Positions 17,321 through 26,388 of a stretch of DNA of 64,000 bases are shown piece after piece; positions within the stretch are counted from its first letter, which is position 1, and each line of letters starts with the position of its first letter. The translations under genes were made by a program, and so were the position numbers. The DNA comes from JAVJRN01 sp040218415. Its GTDB lineage: Bacteria; Bacteroidota; Bacteroidia; Cytophagales; Cyclobacteriaceae. The stretch covers positions 1 through 64,000 of the forward strand of contig JAVJRN010000019.1 in the NCBI GenBank assembly GCA_040218415.1. Reading direction: 5' to 3'. A model generated the notes under the pieces. That model was not told the DNA's origin and made no database searches. It saw only the letters and a list, made by a program, of their open reading frames with translations.

Positions 17321-18583
17321 CTATATTTTTTCGCTCCATCTACGGTTGATGGTGCGTAGGCTCACAAGCCCAAATAAAATACCAGCAATAATATTGATAA
17401 CCGTGACCAATGCGACCAAATACAGCGAGTCAAAAAGGTAAATCATGACACAATCGCCAACTATATTTACTCCGACCATGATCCATACTTTGGTGGCATT
17501 GATGTGAGGCTGGCCCACTGCATCGAGCGAAAGTCCGATAAACTTGTCGAGCGGCAATAACACCATTGGGAACACAAAAAGCATCATTAGCCCAGCGCTC
17601 TCTTCATATTGTGCGCCGCTGAGTAGGTTGATGACGAACGTCGGAAAAATAAAAATGACCAGACCCACAGGCAGAAATGCCAACGAAAGCGTTGTTACAT
17701 TTTGCTTCAGTAAGGATTTGAACTGCTTGTATTCGCCAGCGTGATGAAAGTTGGATAACTTTCTGAAAGCCGTCATTCCAAAACCTCTTAAAGGGATTTC
17801 TAAAAGATCCATCGCTTTTAAGGGAATGGCGTAAATAGCGACCGCTTCTGTTCCCAATAATAAACCAATAATGATGTTGTCTGCACTTTTAAGAAGGTTG
17901 GCTCCTGCCAATGTAGCAACACTACTTTTGCCAAATTGAAGGAGTGCGCGAGCAGTGCTTTTTGTTGCTTTGAAGAAGCTGTGATGCCTGCTGCAAGTCA
18001 CCCAAGAGACTATAGAAATCACGCCATTAATGCTGAGATAGGCCATGACTATGGTTTCAATATTGGCCAATTCGGGTTTGAAATAGGCAATACTCAGAAA
18101 AATCAAAAAGAAAAAATTAAGACCAAACCGTATAAAATTCATGCGGATGAATTTGCCTAGTGCGTGAGATTTCCAAGTGTCAAACTGCTGACCAGCAGTA
18201 ACAATCACCAAAATAGGGTAGTAGGTTAAAAACACGCCAAGCGATGGCTCTTTCACAAATAAACTGACGATGAAAACGAGTATTCCAAGAAGGATACTCA
18301 TGACCAGATTGATCAATCGAGCAGAGGACAATAATTCGTTTTGCAACACAGTGTTGCTATCGCTGAGTTGATGCACCAAGGCCTGGCGAATCAAACCCGT
18401 CTTGATGATTTCAAAAAGACCCGAAAAAGAGATGAATAGTGCCCAACTTCCAAAATCAGCTGGTTCGAGAATTCTGGCCAAAATCATAAAAATGAATAGA
18501 CCCAATGCCGAACTACCCACATTTCCAAGCAGTACAATAATATTGTCTTTGTCGAGCAGTCGTTTGATTTTGTTGATCATCAA
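17321..18583 (-). CDS. wzx: Wzx-type polysaccharide flippase
   Basis: A 420-residue polytopic membrane protein of the MOP/Polysacc_synt family with about 12 predicted hydrophobic helices. The family signature lies near the N-terminus: LLGNVGSSALGLFIFMILAR, then LEPADFGSWALFISFSGLFE. The second half contains LLLGTEAVAIYAIPLKAMDLL, also typical. It is expected to flip undecaprenyl-linked repeat units to the periplasmic face. It sits between a sulfotransferase and a glycosyltransferase in the minus-strand operon, with a single base between it and the upstream gene. Confidence 0.88.
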   Translation of the reverse strand: MMINKIKRLLDKDNIIVLLGNVGSSALGLFIFMILARILEPADFGSWALFISFSGLFEIIKTGLIRQALVHQLSDSNTVLQNELLSSARLINLVMSILLGILVFIVSLFVKEPSLGVFLTYYPILVIVTAGQQFDTWKSHALGKFIRMNFIRFGLNFFFLIFLSIAYFKPELANIETIVMAYLSINGVISIVSWVTCSRHHSFFKATKSTARALLQFGKSSVATLAGANLLKSADNIIIGLLLGTEAVAIYAIPLKAMDLLEIPLRGFGMTAFRKLSNFHHAGEYKQFKSLLKQNVTTLSLAFLPVGLVIFIFPTFVINLLSGAQYEESAGLMMLFVFPMVLLPLDKFIGLSLDAVGQPHINATKVWIMVGVNIVGDCVMIYLFDSLYLVALVTVINIIAGILFGLVSLRTINRRWSEKI

Positions 18584-18584
18584 T

Positions 18585-19763
18585 TTACTGAGCTACTTTT
18601 TCAATCATTTGAAAGAGCTGTGTAGCTCTCGATTTCCAATCATTTTTTTTGGCTATTTCCATTCTGGCTTTGGCCTTTGACGCATTGTCAATACTTAATG
18701 CTGTGGCTATTGCATTGATGAATCCTTCCTTGGTTTCTGTGATAGCGGTGGAATTCACGAAATCGCTCAAATCGGCAAAGTCCGTGGAAACCACTGGTAT
18801 GCCCGCTGCGAGATATTCATTTATTTTTAGGGGATAGATGCTTTTTGTAAATTCATTTTTCACAAAAGGAATCAATCCAAGGTCAATACTTTTCATGGAT
18901 TTGACCAACTCCTTAGGCGATTTTGCGCCGAGAAATTTGACGTTAGTATAGGCTTCCAGCGCTTCTTTTACTTGCGCATCGACTACTCGTCCTATAAAAT
19001 GAAATTGATGGTTTGGGAAATGTTCTATAACTGCTTTTAGCAAGTCAACATCCAAACGAAAATCGATGGAACCCACATAACCAATCGTTTTGGTTTCGTT
19101 ACCAAAACGATCTTTGTTATAGGCTTGGTTGAAAAGTGCATAATCAACTCCATTTTTAATTAATTCCGTATTGAGGTGATGCTTGCTTTTGGTCTCGAAG
19201 AGGTGCTGAGAAGTGGTAATAACTCCATTGACCCGACTGATCAATTGGTCTTCCATTACTTTTCCATGTTTTCCGCACCAAGCCGCAGCGCTGATCTCAT
19301 CGTAGCAATAGTATAAGTTGGCTTTTTCATTCAATCGACCAATAAGTGGAACTCCCACTGCAGGGTTAAAAGCATTAATAACAATGGGCGACTTCATGTC
19401 CAGTTGGTGCATGGCTTTTTTGATGCTGGCTCGGATTACCCTTGATTGAAAGCATGTCATAGTCTTGAAAAATGATTCCTTTTCGATCCAATTTATTGGA
19501 AGAACTGGCGGTAATGTCAAATGATAAATCTCTGTTTCCCCATCTGAAAAATCCCTGAGTCGACGATCAAAACCGAGCATTCGACTGAGTGGTGCTTTTG
19601 ATTTGCCGATGGCCGTAAATACCGCATCTTTTAGCGTAAAGGGGTAATCCACGAACAATACGCGATGTTTGGTCGCCACTTCCTTCATCATCGCAACGAT
19701 CGTTTTCATATAATCGCCTTCCCAGGTGGTCATAGAAATGCAGATAATGTCTCTTTTTTCCAT
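18585..19763 (-). CDS. GT4/TuaH-like glycosyltransferase
   Basis: A 392-residue GT-B glycosyltransferase. It begins with a divergent N-terminal half (ICISMTTWEGDYMKTIVAMM, then VLFVDYPFTLKD) and has a standard donor-binding half with TIGYVGSIDFRLDVDLL, FHFIGRV and LKINEYLAAGIPVVSTDF. This pattern resembles the TuaH-like enzymes of exopolysaccharide clusters. It starts 2 bases after the GumC-like gene. The likely role is addition of one sugar of the repeat unit. Confidence 0.82.
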   Translation of the reverse strand: MEKRDIICISMTTWEGDYMKTIVAMMKEVATKHRVLFVDYPFTLKDAVFTAIGKSKAPLSRMLGFDRRLRDFSDGETEIYHLTLPPVLPINWIEKESFFKTMTCFQSRVIRASIKKAMHQLDMKSPIVINAFNPAVGVPLIGRLNEKANLYYCYDEISAAAWCGKHGKVMEDQLISRVNGVITTSQHLFETKSKHHLNTELIKNGVDYALFNQAYNKDRFGNETKTIGYVGSIDFRLDVDLLKAVIEHFPNHQFHFIGRVVDAQVKEALEAYTNVKFLGAKSPKELVKSMKSIDLGLIPFVKNEFTKSIYPLKINEYLAAGIPVVSTDFADLSDFVNSTAITETKEGFINAIATALSIDNASKAKARMEIAKKNDWKSRATQLFQMIEKVAQ

Positions 19764-19765
19764 GA

Positions 19766-21943
19766 TTACCCTTTGTTGAATGAGGAACTGTTGAACTCAA
19801 ACTTGGCCACTCTTCTAAACCATTTGGTTACAAAAGAACGCTTCGTAGGAACTTCGCCAATTACTTGATCCAGCAAATGTGTTTTCACTCCATTTAAGAT
19901 CAGTTTTGGTTCTTGACCAGTGGCAGAAATAATGTCCGCCAACATGGTTTTTTGGCTTAGCGACCAAGTTTTTGATGCATCCGCAATCCATAACATCAGG
20001 TCAGCCTTGGTTAATAACTTTAAAGGCGTTTTACTTTCTATCCATGCGGGTAGTTCGCATAACAAGACGTCATAATCGGTCAAATCTTCCGCTTCTACAA
20101 GCTTGGCTACCGACTTTACTTTCACCAACTCATTGGTGATTTCATAAGAAAACTCATCTACAACATTCGTGTCTTTCTGGTCTTTTGCCGCAGGATGAAT
20201 GAAGCACACCTTGATTTTTTGACTTTTCAATTCTTCGAAAATTTGTCTCAATGCGAAGGTTTTGCCTTGACCTTGCGTCGTGCTTATTCCCACGATGGTC
20301 ACTGGTTTTTTATTCCCTTCAAGTGGTAAATTCAGTCGTATTTTGTTGATGATTTGGCCCACTGCCAATTGGAGTGCGCCTTCATGCCTTTTCAGATTTT
20401 TGTCAACCACCGGAATTGCACCAGCTACTTTGATGTTGGAAATCGCCTGAGCTCTCTCTGGGCTTTTCAGGGAATTGTCCAACAATTCGATGGTTAAAAA
20501 CACCGTGATCGGAAACATTAGCCCTATCAATAAGGCAACAACCATCATCATGGCCTTTTTAGAAGCCAATGGTTCCAGTGGGAATTTTGGTTGGTCTACC
20601 ACTTCTAATTTGCTCGACATTTGAATGTTTTGCTGACGTAGCTTGGCTACATTAAGTCCGTGAAGTACTTCCAAATACTCTCTTTCGGAGACATCAATTT
20701 GTCTTTCTAATCGGGCAATGGTGCTGCCCATTGGTGCAAATCGGTCGTATTCGGCATCAATTTCATTGAGCCTCGACATGTAAAGGTCTACGGTTACTTG
20801 CTCCTTGTTGAGCTGGATCACATTGTTCAACCAATCATTGAGCAATTGCTTACTTGGCAGACCCTCTTTGGTGTTGGAAAAGTTGAATAATGTTTCTAGA
20901 TCAGCTTTAATTCCCCTTTTCAGTTTTTCCTGCTCGTCGTTAAGGGTTTGCACATTCGTCGTGCTGTCTGCGTTGGCCTGAGCATAAGCTAGAATAGATG
21001 TCAATTCAGACAATCGATTTTTCTTCCTTAGGAGTTCTGCATTTTTAGAAAGAATATCTTCTCTGATGGCCAACTTACTTTCGATCTCTTTTAGCGCAGA
21101 AGCGGTAGCCTTTAGGTTCATTTTCTTCATAGCGTACTCTTCCAGTGCATTTTGTTTTTTAAAAGCCACGGCTTTGGTTTGTTCCACATAGTTGATGATG
21201 CGGCTATTCACCCGAAAATCTGTGAGTTTGTCTTCTGCTTTATCTAGGTCACTTTTAACTTTTCGGAGTTCCTCTTCAAAATAAGCCACTACATCGCCCG
21301 TTTCAGACTCCTTCATATTCTTGTATCTGTTGGAGAAAACAAAAAGCATCAAATCGAGCGTTGATTTCGCTACGGCTGGGTCATTGGAAACGAAAGCCAG
21401 TTCCACCATATCGCTCGATTTGTTTCTTTTCGCACTTATTTCTTTCAATTTTTTGATAGCATAGATCGATGAAGATTTGCTGACCAAATCGTGTAAAAAT
21501 GGATTGTAGTTTTCATACAAAACTTGAATATTGTTAAATGTCGCCTCTTCGGTACTGTCCTTGACTTTGGTTAAAAATGCTGGAGGAACAGTCTCTTTCA
21601 AAAAATTAAATCCGTCTGCACCTAAGACTTGCTTGTTTGGCTCATCGAGCATCAAGTGTTTGGCTAAAAGCCGAAGCGAAACCTCTTCTAAGGTTACGCG
21701 AGATTTGATGATGCTCATCAAGTTATCAAACGCATTGTTGATGGAGTGATAGTCTATTTTGGCATCACTGCCTGATTCTATATTGAAGCCTGAGGCTATG
21801 CCCGTGTATATCACCGCCTCACTCACATACTCACGTTTTAATGTTTTGGTAAAAAGGTAAGTAGAGATAAGCAGGGTCACCACACTGATAACGATAATAC
21901 GTCCATTGCGGTAAATCAGTCTCAAAAATTCAAATAATGACAT
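19766..21943 (-). CDS. GumC/Wzc-like chain-length determinant with degenerate ATPase domain
   Basis: A 725-residue inner-membrane polysaccharide co-polymerase. A Wzz-like N-terminus has its first membrane helix at about 15-32; a long periplasmic coiled coil spans about 200-465; the second helix follows PLEPLASKKAMMMVVALLIG (about 480-505). The cytoplasmic part (about 510-700) has the BY-kinase fold outline, but key sites are altered. The P-loop reads STTQGQGKT. The Walker A' aspartates (usually IDADLR) are replaced by FIHPAAKD. Walker B reads LLCELPAW. The C-terminal tyrosine cluster is absent. It probably still controls chain length and export but is unlikely to be a normal autophosphorylating kinase. 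Confidence 0.85.
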   Translation of the reverse strand: MSLFEFLRLIYRNGRIIVISVVTLLISTYLFTKTLKREYVSEAVIYTGIASGFNIESGSDAKIDYHSINNAFDNLMSIIKSRVTLEEVSLRLLAKHLMLDEPNKQVLGADGFNFLKETVPPAFLTKVKDSTEEATFNNIQVLYENYNPFLHDLVSKSSSIYAIKKLKEISAKRNKSSDMVELAFVSNDPAVAKSTLDLMLFVFSNRYKNMKESETGDVVAYFEEELRKVKSDLDKAEDKLTDFRVNSRIINYVEQTKAVAFKKQNALEEYAMKKMNLKATASALKEIESKLAIREDILSKNAELLRKKNRLSELTSILAYAQANADSTTNVQTLNDEQEKLKRGIKADLETLFNFSNTKEGLPSKQLLNDWLNNVIQLNKEQVTVDLYMSRLNEIDAEYDRFAPMGSTIARLERQIDVSEREYLEVLHGLNVAKLRQQNIQMSSKLEVVDQPKFPLEPLASKKAMMMVVALLIGLMFPITVFLTIELLDNSLKSPERAQAISNIKVAGAIPVVDKNLKRHEGALQLAVGQIINKIRLNLPLEGNKKPVTIVGISTTQGQGKTFALRQIFEELKSQKIKVCFIHPAAKDQKDTNVVDEFSYEITNELVKVKSVAKLVEAEDLTDYDVLLCELPAWIESKTPLKLLTKADLMLWIADASKTWSLSQKTMLADIISATGQEPKLILNGVKTHLLDQVIGEVPTKRSFVTKWFRRVAKFEFNSSSFNKG

Positions 21944-21949
21944 GATCGA

Positions 21950-22684
21950 TTATTTTAGACCTAGATAAATTTCTAATTCTGATTTCATTTTCATGCACTG
22001 GATGTGACCTTTCATGAGACTTTCTTCAGCAAGATAAACTTGATGCTGAATGGAGAGTAATTCATCAAAAGTTTTATTTCCATTTTTAAATTCTACCTCG
22101 TAAACCTCAAGATATTGTTTTCTGGCATCAAGCGACTGTTGTCTGATAACAATGGCTTCCAAAGAGGACAAATATTCATAATAAAGATTCACGATCTTGG
22201 TTTTCAAGGTTTGTTTCTGGTCTTGTTGCAAATAATAACTACGCATTTTTTTGTCTTCCGCTTGGCGCATGGAGCTTTTTCTGTTGACCAGTTTTTCAGG
22301 GTCTATGGAAAGGTTCAATCCTAGGTTAGGCAAGATGCCCAAAGAAGTGACCGATTGATTTTCAGCCGAAACATCCGTAGTAGCAGAAAATATATTTACG
22401 CCAAGTCTGAATGATGAAACCCAATTTCTCTTTTTCTGTAGATATTCCTCATCATACATTTCCATTTCCTGATTGATGGCATTGACGACTGGCGCATTTA
22501 GATAGGCTCTATTAATGATTGAATCTAAGATGTGGTGGTCGTCAAGTATGTGAGTTACTTTTAAGATTTCTGACTGGTACTGGGCGGCAGATGCCAACAA
22601 TGACGCAGATTTTTGTGCGTGTAGGTTTTGTAAACTAAAGCAGACTGTTACTAGTAGTACTGCTTTGATTGTTAAAATTTTCAT
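21950..22684 (-). CDS. Short TolC-like outer-membrane protein
   Basis: A 244-residue exported protein. The signal peptide ends in LHAQ (about residue 23). The remainder looks like one long helical hairpin and strands of the OEP/TolC family: INRAYLNAPVVNAINQEMEM at the start, and LKTKIVNLYYEYLSSLEAI with KNGNKTFDELLSIQHQVYLAEESL near the end. TolC proteins have two such repeats in about 430-480 residues, so this is roughly half size. It lies directly upstream of the GumC-like gene where a Wza-type export lipoprotein is normally found, so it may take part in secreting the polymer. Confidence 0.7.
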   Translation of the reverse strand: MKILTIKAVLLVTVCFSLQNLHAQKSASLLASAAQYQSEILKVTHILDDHHILDSIINRAYLNAPVVNAINQEMEMYDEEYLQKKRNWVSSFRLGVNIFSATTDVSAENQSVTSLGILPNLGLNLSIDPEKLVNRKSSMRQAEDKKMRSYYLQQDQKQTLKTKIVNLYYEYLSSLEAIVIRQQSLDARKQYLEVYEVEFKNGNKTFDELLSIQHQVYLAEESLMKGHIQCMKMKSELEIYLGLK

Positions 22685-22842
22685 GACTTTTTTATTTCGT
22701 TTCCAATGTAAAAGTGGGGCGGATGTTCATCATGAAAAGCGATTACTAGATCATTGGTATGAATCTTTCGATTTTTGGTGATCGATTGTGGAATACGGTG
22801 AATTTGTCCTTTTTTAGCCTGTTTGCCCCATTTACCATTCAC
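22681..22842 (-). CDS. Possible 53-residue protein overlapping the TolC-like gene
   Basis: An open frame from a GTG at 22842 to a TGA whose bases overlap the ATG of the TolC-like gene (ATGA, 4-base overlap), the classic sign of translational coupling. The product has 53 residues, is basic and histidine-containing, with WGKQAKKGQIHRIPQS and HDEHPPHFYIGNEIKKS. I recognise no family. The only supported start is GTG, and the frame is closed by a stop a few codons further upstream, so it may also be chance. Confidence 0.3.
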   Translation of the reverse strand: MNGKWGKQAKKGQIHRIPQSITKNRKIHTNDLVIAFHDEHPPHFYIGNEIKKS

Positions 22843-22908
22843 CGATCTAAGTCTGCCAATTATCGAAACTCGTCACTTTTATCGCAATAATCTCAGGACT
22901 TTCGAGGT

Positions 22909-24069
22909 ATGAAGGAATCGAAAAACATAAAGCATTTTGCTGGTCTGAGCTTGTTGAGATTTATAGCTGCCAGTTTGGTGATATTTCACCACGTAGCGCA
23001 GTACAAGCATTGGGCAGGAATGGAAAGCAGTTGGGGCGAAAATGGCGTAAATCAGCTGGGTCACCTACCTGTTGCTTTCTTTTTTGTACTAAGTGGTTTT
23101 TTAATTACTTATCTTCTGATGAAGGAAAATTATCGGTTTGACACCATCAATTTGCGTACCTTTTACATGCGGCGAATTTTACGAATTTGGCCTTTGTATT
23201 TCATCATTGTACTCGTAGCGCTGTTTATACTACCTGCGATCATTACCGATAAGTTTGGTGAAAATGACCCTGGAACTTCCTCCATTTTTTCACTTTTCCT
23301 TTTCATGCCCAATCTCCTTCGTATTACTTTTCCCAATCTCGTAGGCGGTAATCAACTGTGGTCAGTAGGCATTGAAGAGCAATTTTATCTGTTTTGGCCA
23401 GTGTTGATTTTGATTTTCAGGAAAAATGTGATCCAATTTCTGGTGATATTTATCTTAATAAAACTAGCCGTTCATCTTGGTTTGTTCTATACAACTTCAC
23501 TTCACTTATTCTTCTTAGACCAACAGCGATGGGAGCAAATTGAAATGTTATATAGATTATTTCCCGTAGAACAGATGGCTGTTGGTGGGCTGGGAGCTGC
23601 GTTTTTATTTTATAATAAAGCAAAAATGCTGACCGTACTTTACCACAAGTTCACCTTGCTTTTCGTGTTATTAGGTTTGGCTGTCATTATTATATTCGAC
23701 CTTCATGGAATATATGTTACCTATGTAGAAGCGGTTATCTTTGTTGTGCTTATTATGCAAATAACCCAAAGCACTTTCGCAAAAAATAGACTAGAGAATC
23801 GACTTTTCAGTAGGTTAGGAGATATGTCGTTTGGTATATATATGTGGCATACCATTGTGGTAGCACTTTTAATTTATGGTTTACCTTCCGCTTTTTATCA
23901 GATGACCGGCAATTGGGGATTACATCTTCTGTCTTTTGCTATATCTGTAATGACTGCTCATTTTTCTTATCAGTATATTGAGAGCCCTATATTGAAATTG
24001 AAAAAATACTATTTGCCCGGGGCGGAACGAAAGCAAATAGTCAAACAAGTCGACTATGTCCAAGGCTAA
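22909..24069 (+). CDS. Acyltransferase family 3 (OafA-like), membrane O-acyltransferase
   Basis: A 386-residue polytopic membrane protein that transfers acyl, usually acetyl, groups to exported sugars. Family signatures are LLRFIAASLVIFHHV with the conserved histidine near residue 25, the FYMRRILRIWPLYF arginine motif, and SVGIEEQFYLFWP. About ten membrane helices are apparent and the length is typical. It is transcribed away from the minus-strand polysaccharide operon and overlaps the downstream polymerase gene by 14 bases. It likely decorates the exopolysaccharide repeat unit. Confidence 0.9.
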   Translation: MKESKNIKHFAGLSLLRFIAASLVIFHHVAQYKHWAGMESSWGENGVNQLGHLPVAFFFVLSGFLITYLLMKENYRFDTINLRTFYMRRILRIWPLYFIIVLVALFILPAIITDKFGENDPGTSSIFSLFLFMPNLLRITFPNLVGGNQLWSVGIEEQFYLFWPVLILIFRKNVIQFLVIFILIKLAVHLGLFYTTSLHLFFLDQQRWEQIEMLYRLFPVEQMAVGGLGAAFLFYNKAKMLTVLYHKFTLLFVLLGLAVIIIFDLHGIYVTYVEAVIFVVLIMQITQSTFAKNRLENRLFSRLGDMSFGIYMWHTIVVALLIYGLPSAFYQMTGNWGLHLLSFAISVMTAHFSYQYIESPILKLKKYYLPGAERKQIVKQVDYVQG

Positions 24070-25465
24070 AGTTGGCCTATACATCCTTTTTACAGCTATC
24101 TCCGTAGCTATCGCGTGGTTGATTGCCACGGGTGGTTTTAAAATAGGCATAGTACTGCTTGTTGTTATTCCTGTGCCATTGTTATTGATCGCAGCATTTC
24201 GCGTGCCTGAGTATTTTTTAATTGGGGTAGTAGCTATTGCCTTTCTCATCAGTTTACTCAGCAGATACGTGCCGGGTATTCCGTTTGGTTTGAGCGTGGA
24301 TGGTATTCTGGTTTTGCTAATATTGGTTTTGATTTTTTCTAAGTCAGTCAAGTTTGAGCCTACGCATTTCACCAATTTGCTATCGTTGGCATTGATTGGC
24401 TGGTTAGCATTTTCCTTCATAGAAGTTTTTAATCCTTTGGCCAAAAGCAAGGCTGCTTGGTTTTATGCGAATCGTGGATTGTCCATCTATCCGGTGATGC
24501 TGATTGTACTGTCTATTTATTTATTAAAGGACTTCAAATACGTCAAATATTTTTTGATCGTTTGGGCCGTGATGGCACTTTTTGGTACTGGCTGGGGTAT
24601 AAAACAGCTGGTACTAGGCGTGAGTCAAGTCGAAAAACAATGGCTCAACGCAGGAGCCGCGAGTACGCATATACTTTTTGGGAAGTTGCGTGTGTTTTCC
24701 TATTTCAGCGATGCAGCACAGTTCGGCGCTAGTCAGGCGCATACTTCGCTGGTTTTTGGTATTATCGCTCTTTTCCCAGGAAAAGTACGGTTTCGTTGGT
24801 TACTCTTCGTGGTATCACTTTTATCTCTCTATGGCATGTTGATTTCCGGAACCAGAGGTGCATTGGCCATTTTGGCTATTGGTGGGTTCGCCTATTTTGT
24901 GATGACCAAAAATTTTAGGATTGTAATTTTAGGTATTCTTTTCGCTAGCGGCGCATTTGTGTTTTTGAAATACACTACTATTTTACAATCCAACTATCAA
25001 ATAAACCGACTTAGATCCGCTCTTGATACCAACGACCCTTCCTTGATGGTGCGCGTGGAGCGTGAAAAAGTTTTGGAAGGATATATGGCCGATAAGCCAT
25101 TGGGAGGAGGAATTGGCAGTGCAGGTTACTGGGGAAAAAGATTTACGCCCGGCACCTTTTTGGCGGAGTTAGGAACCGATGGGCATTATACCCGACTTTG
25201 GATGGAAACGGGCATCATTGGGCTTTATCTATATTATCTGATGCTCGCGGTAATTATTTTTTATTTAGGCAGAAGGTTGTGGCATATGGAAGAGTCTCTT
25301 CATAGACAAATTCTCGTTGCATTTTACAGTGCTTTTATAGGATTGTGTGTGGCGAGCTACACCAATGGGCTGCTGACTCAGCTGCCTACAGGACCTCTCA
25401 ATTTTATCAGTCTGGCGTTCGTTTACATCGGGACTTTGAAAAAAGATGTTTTGTCGAGTAGTTGA
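24056..25465 (+). CDS. O-antigen ligase/Wzy-like polysaccharide polymerase
   Basis: A 469-residue membrane protein with at least ten hydrophobic helices and a large soluble loop between about residues 310 and 375 (NRLRSALDTNDPSLMVRVER). The helix with YGMLISGTRGALAILAIGGF is the typical core of the Wzy_C/O-antigen ligase family. In this context it most likely polymerises flipped repeat units rather than ligating O-antigen to lipid A. It overlaps the acyltransferase gene by 14 bases and so is coupled to it. Confidence 0.85.
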   Translation: MSKAKVGLYILFTAISVAIAWLIATGGFKIGIVLLVVIPVPLLLIAAFRVPEYFLIGVVAIAFLISLLSRYVPGIPFGLSVDGILVLLILVLIFSKSVKFEPTHFTNLLSLALIGWLAFSFIEVFNPLAKSKAAWFYANRGLSIYPVMLIVLSIYLLKDFKYVKYFLIVWAVMALFGTGWGIKQLVLGVSQVEKQWLNAGAASTHILFGKLRVFSYFSDAAQFGASQAHTSLVFGIIALFPGKVRFRWLLFVVSLLSLYGMLISGTRGALAILAIGGFAYFVMTKNFRIVILGILFASGAFVFLKYTTILQSNYQINRLRSALDTNDPSLMVRVEREKVLEGYMADKPLGGGIGSAGYWGKRFTPGTFLAELGTDGHYTRLWMETGIIGLYLYYLMLAVIIFYLGRRLWHMEESLHRQILVAFYSAFIGLCVASYTNGLLTQLPTGPLNFISLAFVYIGTLKKDVLSSS

Positions 25466-25793
25466 ACCTGTTTAACGAGAAAAAAGGGTCAAAAAATCGT
25501 TTTTTTCTATCTTGAGCGTGATTTAAGCAAATAAGCTGGATGTTTAAACTCAGATGAGCCCTGAAGATTTCTTCGGGGTTCATTGTTTTTAAGAAGATCG
25601 GAATCGTGTTCATCATCTATTAAATAATTTACTCAAAATGAACAATACCCAGTTGTTAACGGACTAATGGGGTATAGTGGTTTATGGTTGATCAAAGATA
25701 TTTTGTTGACCATTGGGATTGTTTTGGTGCTTCTCTGTTCCTTTTTGGGTACGCTTTGCTTTGGTCACAGATAATCAATCATCATTCATTTCT
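25466..25793. other. 328-base intergenic region downstream of the polymerase
   Basis: This gap contains a strong hairpin at 25556-25581 (listed separately) and, at 25667-25774 on the plus strand, a 35-codon open frame for a hydrophobic peptide (ILLTIGIVLVLLCSFLGTL) that might be a small membrane protein but could equally be chance. Nothing else recognisable was seen. Confidence 0.4.
25556..25590 (+). terminator. Intrinsic terminator after the acyltransferase-polymerase pair
   Basis: GAGCCCTGAAG (25556-25566) pairs with CTTCGGGGTTC (25571-25581) over a 4-base loop: 11 pairs, two of them G-U in plus-strand RNA (they would be A-C mismatches on the other strand), followed by ATTGTTTTT. The orientation therefore fits termination of the plus-strand transcript ending at 25465. 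Confidence 0.65.
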
Positions 25794-26384
25794 TCACTTG
25801 AAGAGTTCGGATACTTGCAGCTTAAGTTCAGGGAAGATGTAGGAGTGGAGCTCCATTCCAGAAACTACGGGAGCCTTTCCGATAAATTCTCCCTCATCAT
25901 TGAGTAAGTAAATAAGTACCAACTCTTCGTGAGGATTGACAAGCCAATACTGTTTTACTCCGGCTTCCTGATACACTTCAAATTTTTCGTGCATCTCCTT
26001 TTGGGAGTTACACGGGGATAGGATCTCTGCCACTAAATCAGGAGCGCCCACACATCCACGGTCATCCAACTTACTTTGATCACAAATGATACAAAGATCT
26101 GGTTGTACGACTGTTTCGGACAGTTCTGGCTGACTTTTTTTGGCTACTGGTAAACGAACGTCAAAAGGAGCTGCGTATACTTCACATTCATGACCTTCAA
26201 AGGCGGTGTAGCATATCGTACTGAGTTTAATGGAAATTTTCTGATGATGCCTGTTTGTAGTTGGAGACATTTTAAAAATTTTGCCTTTGATAAGTTCTAC
26301 TCGCTCATCAAACTTCCAAGAATAATAGTCCGAATACGTATAAAACTTATTGAGGTCAAGTGTCTTTATGTCAATCACTTCCAT
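25794..26384 (-). CDS. Uma2-family (DUF820) PD-(D/E)xK nuclease-fold protein
   Basis: A 196-residue cytoplasmic protein. It shows the Uma2 pattern: an N-terminal glutamate in VELIKGKIFKMSPTT, then HHQKISIKL, VQPDLCIICD with the catalytic-type aspartate, and APDLVAEILSPCN with the E-x-L motif, followed by YQEAGVKQYWLVNP. The restriction-endonuclease-like fold is established for the family, but its biological role is not known. It stands alone, oriented opposite to the polymerase gene, inside the exopolysaccharide cluster, and its relation to the pathway is unclear. Confidence 0.85.
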   Translation of the reverse strand: MEVIDIKTLDLNKFYTYSDYYSWKFDERVELIKGKIFKMSPTTNRHHQKISIKLSTICYTAFEGHECEVYAAPFDVRLPVAKKSQPELSETVVQPDLCIICDQSKLDDRGCVGAPDLVAEILSPCNSQKEMHEKFEVYQEAGVKQYWLVNPHEELVLIYLLNDEGEFIGKAPVVSGMELHSYIFPELKLQVSELFK

Positions 26385-26388
26385 TTGA

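Noticed and set aside
22796..22844. CGGTGAAT / ATTCACCG inverted repeat before the TolC-like gene
   Set aside because: Only 8 bp with a 33-base loop; expected by chance, and it falls within the possible small frame.
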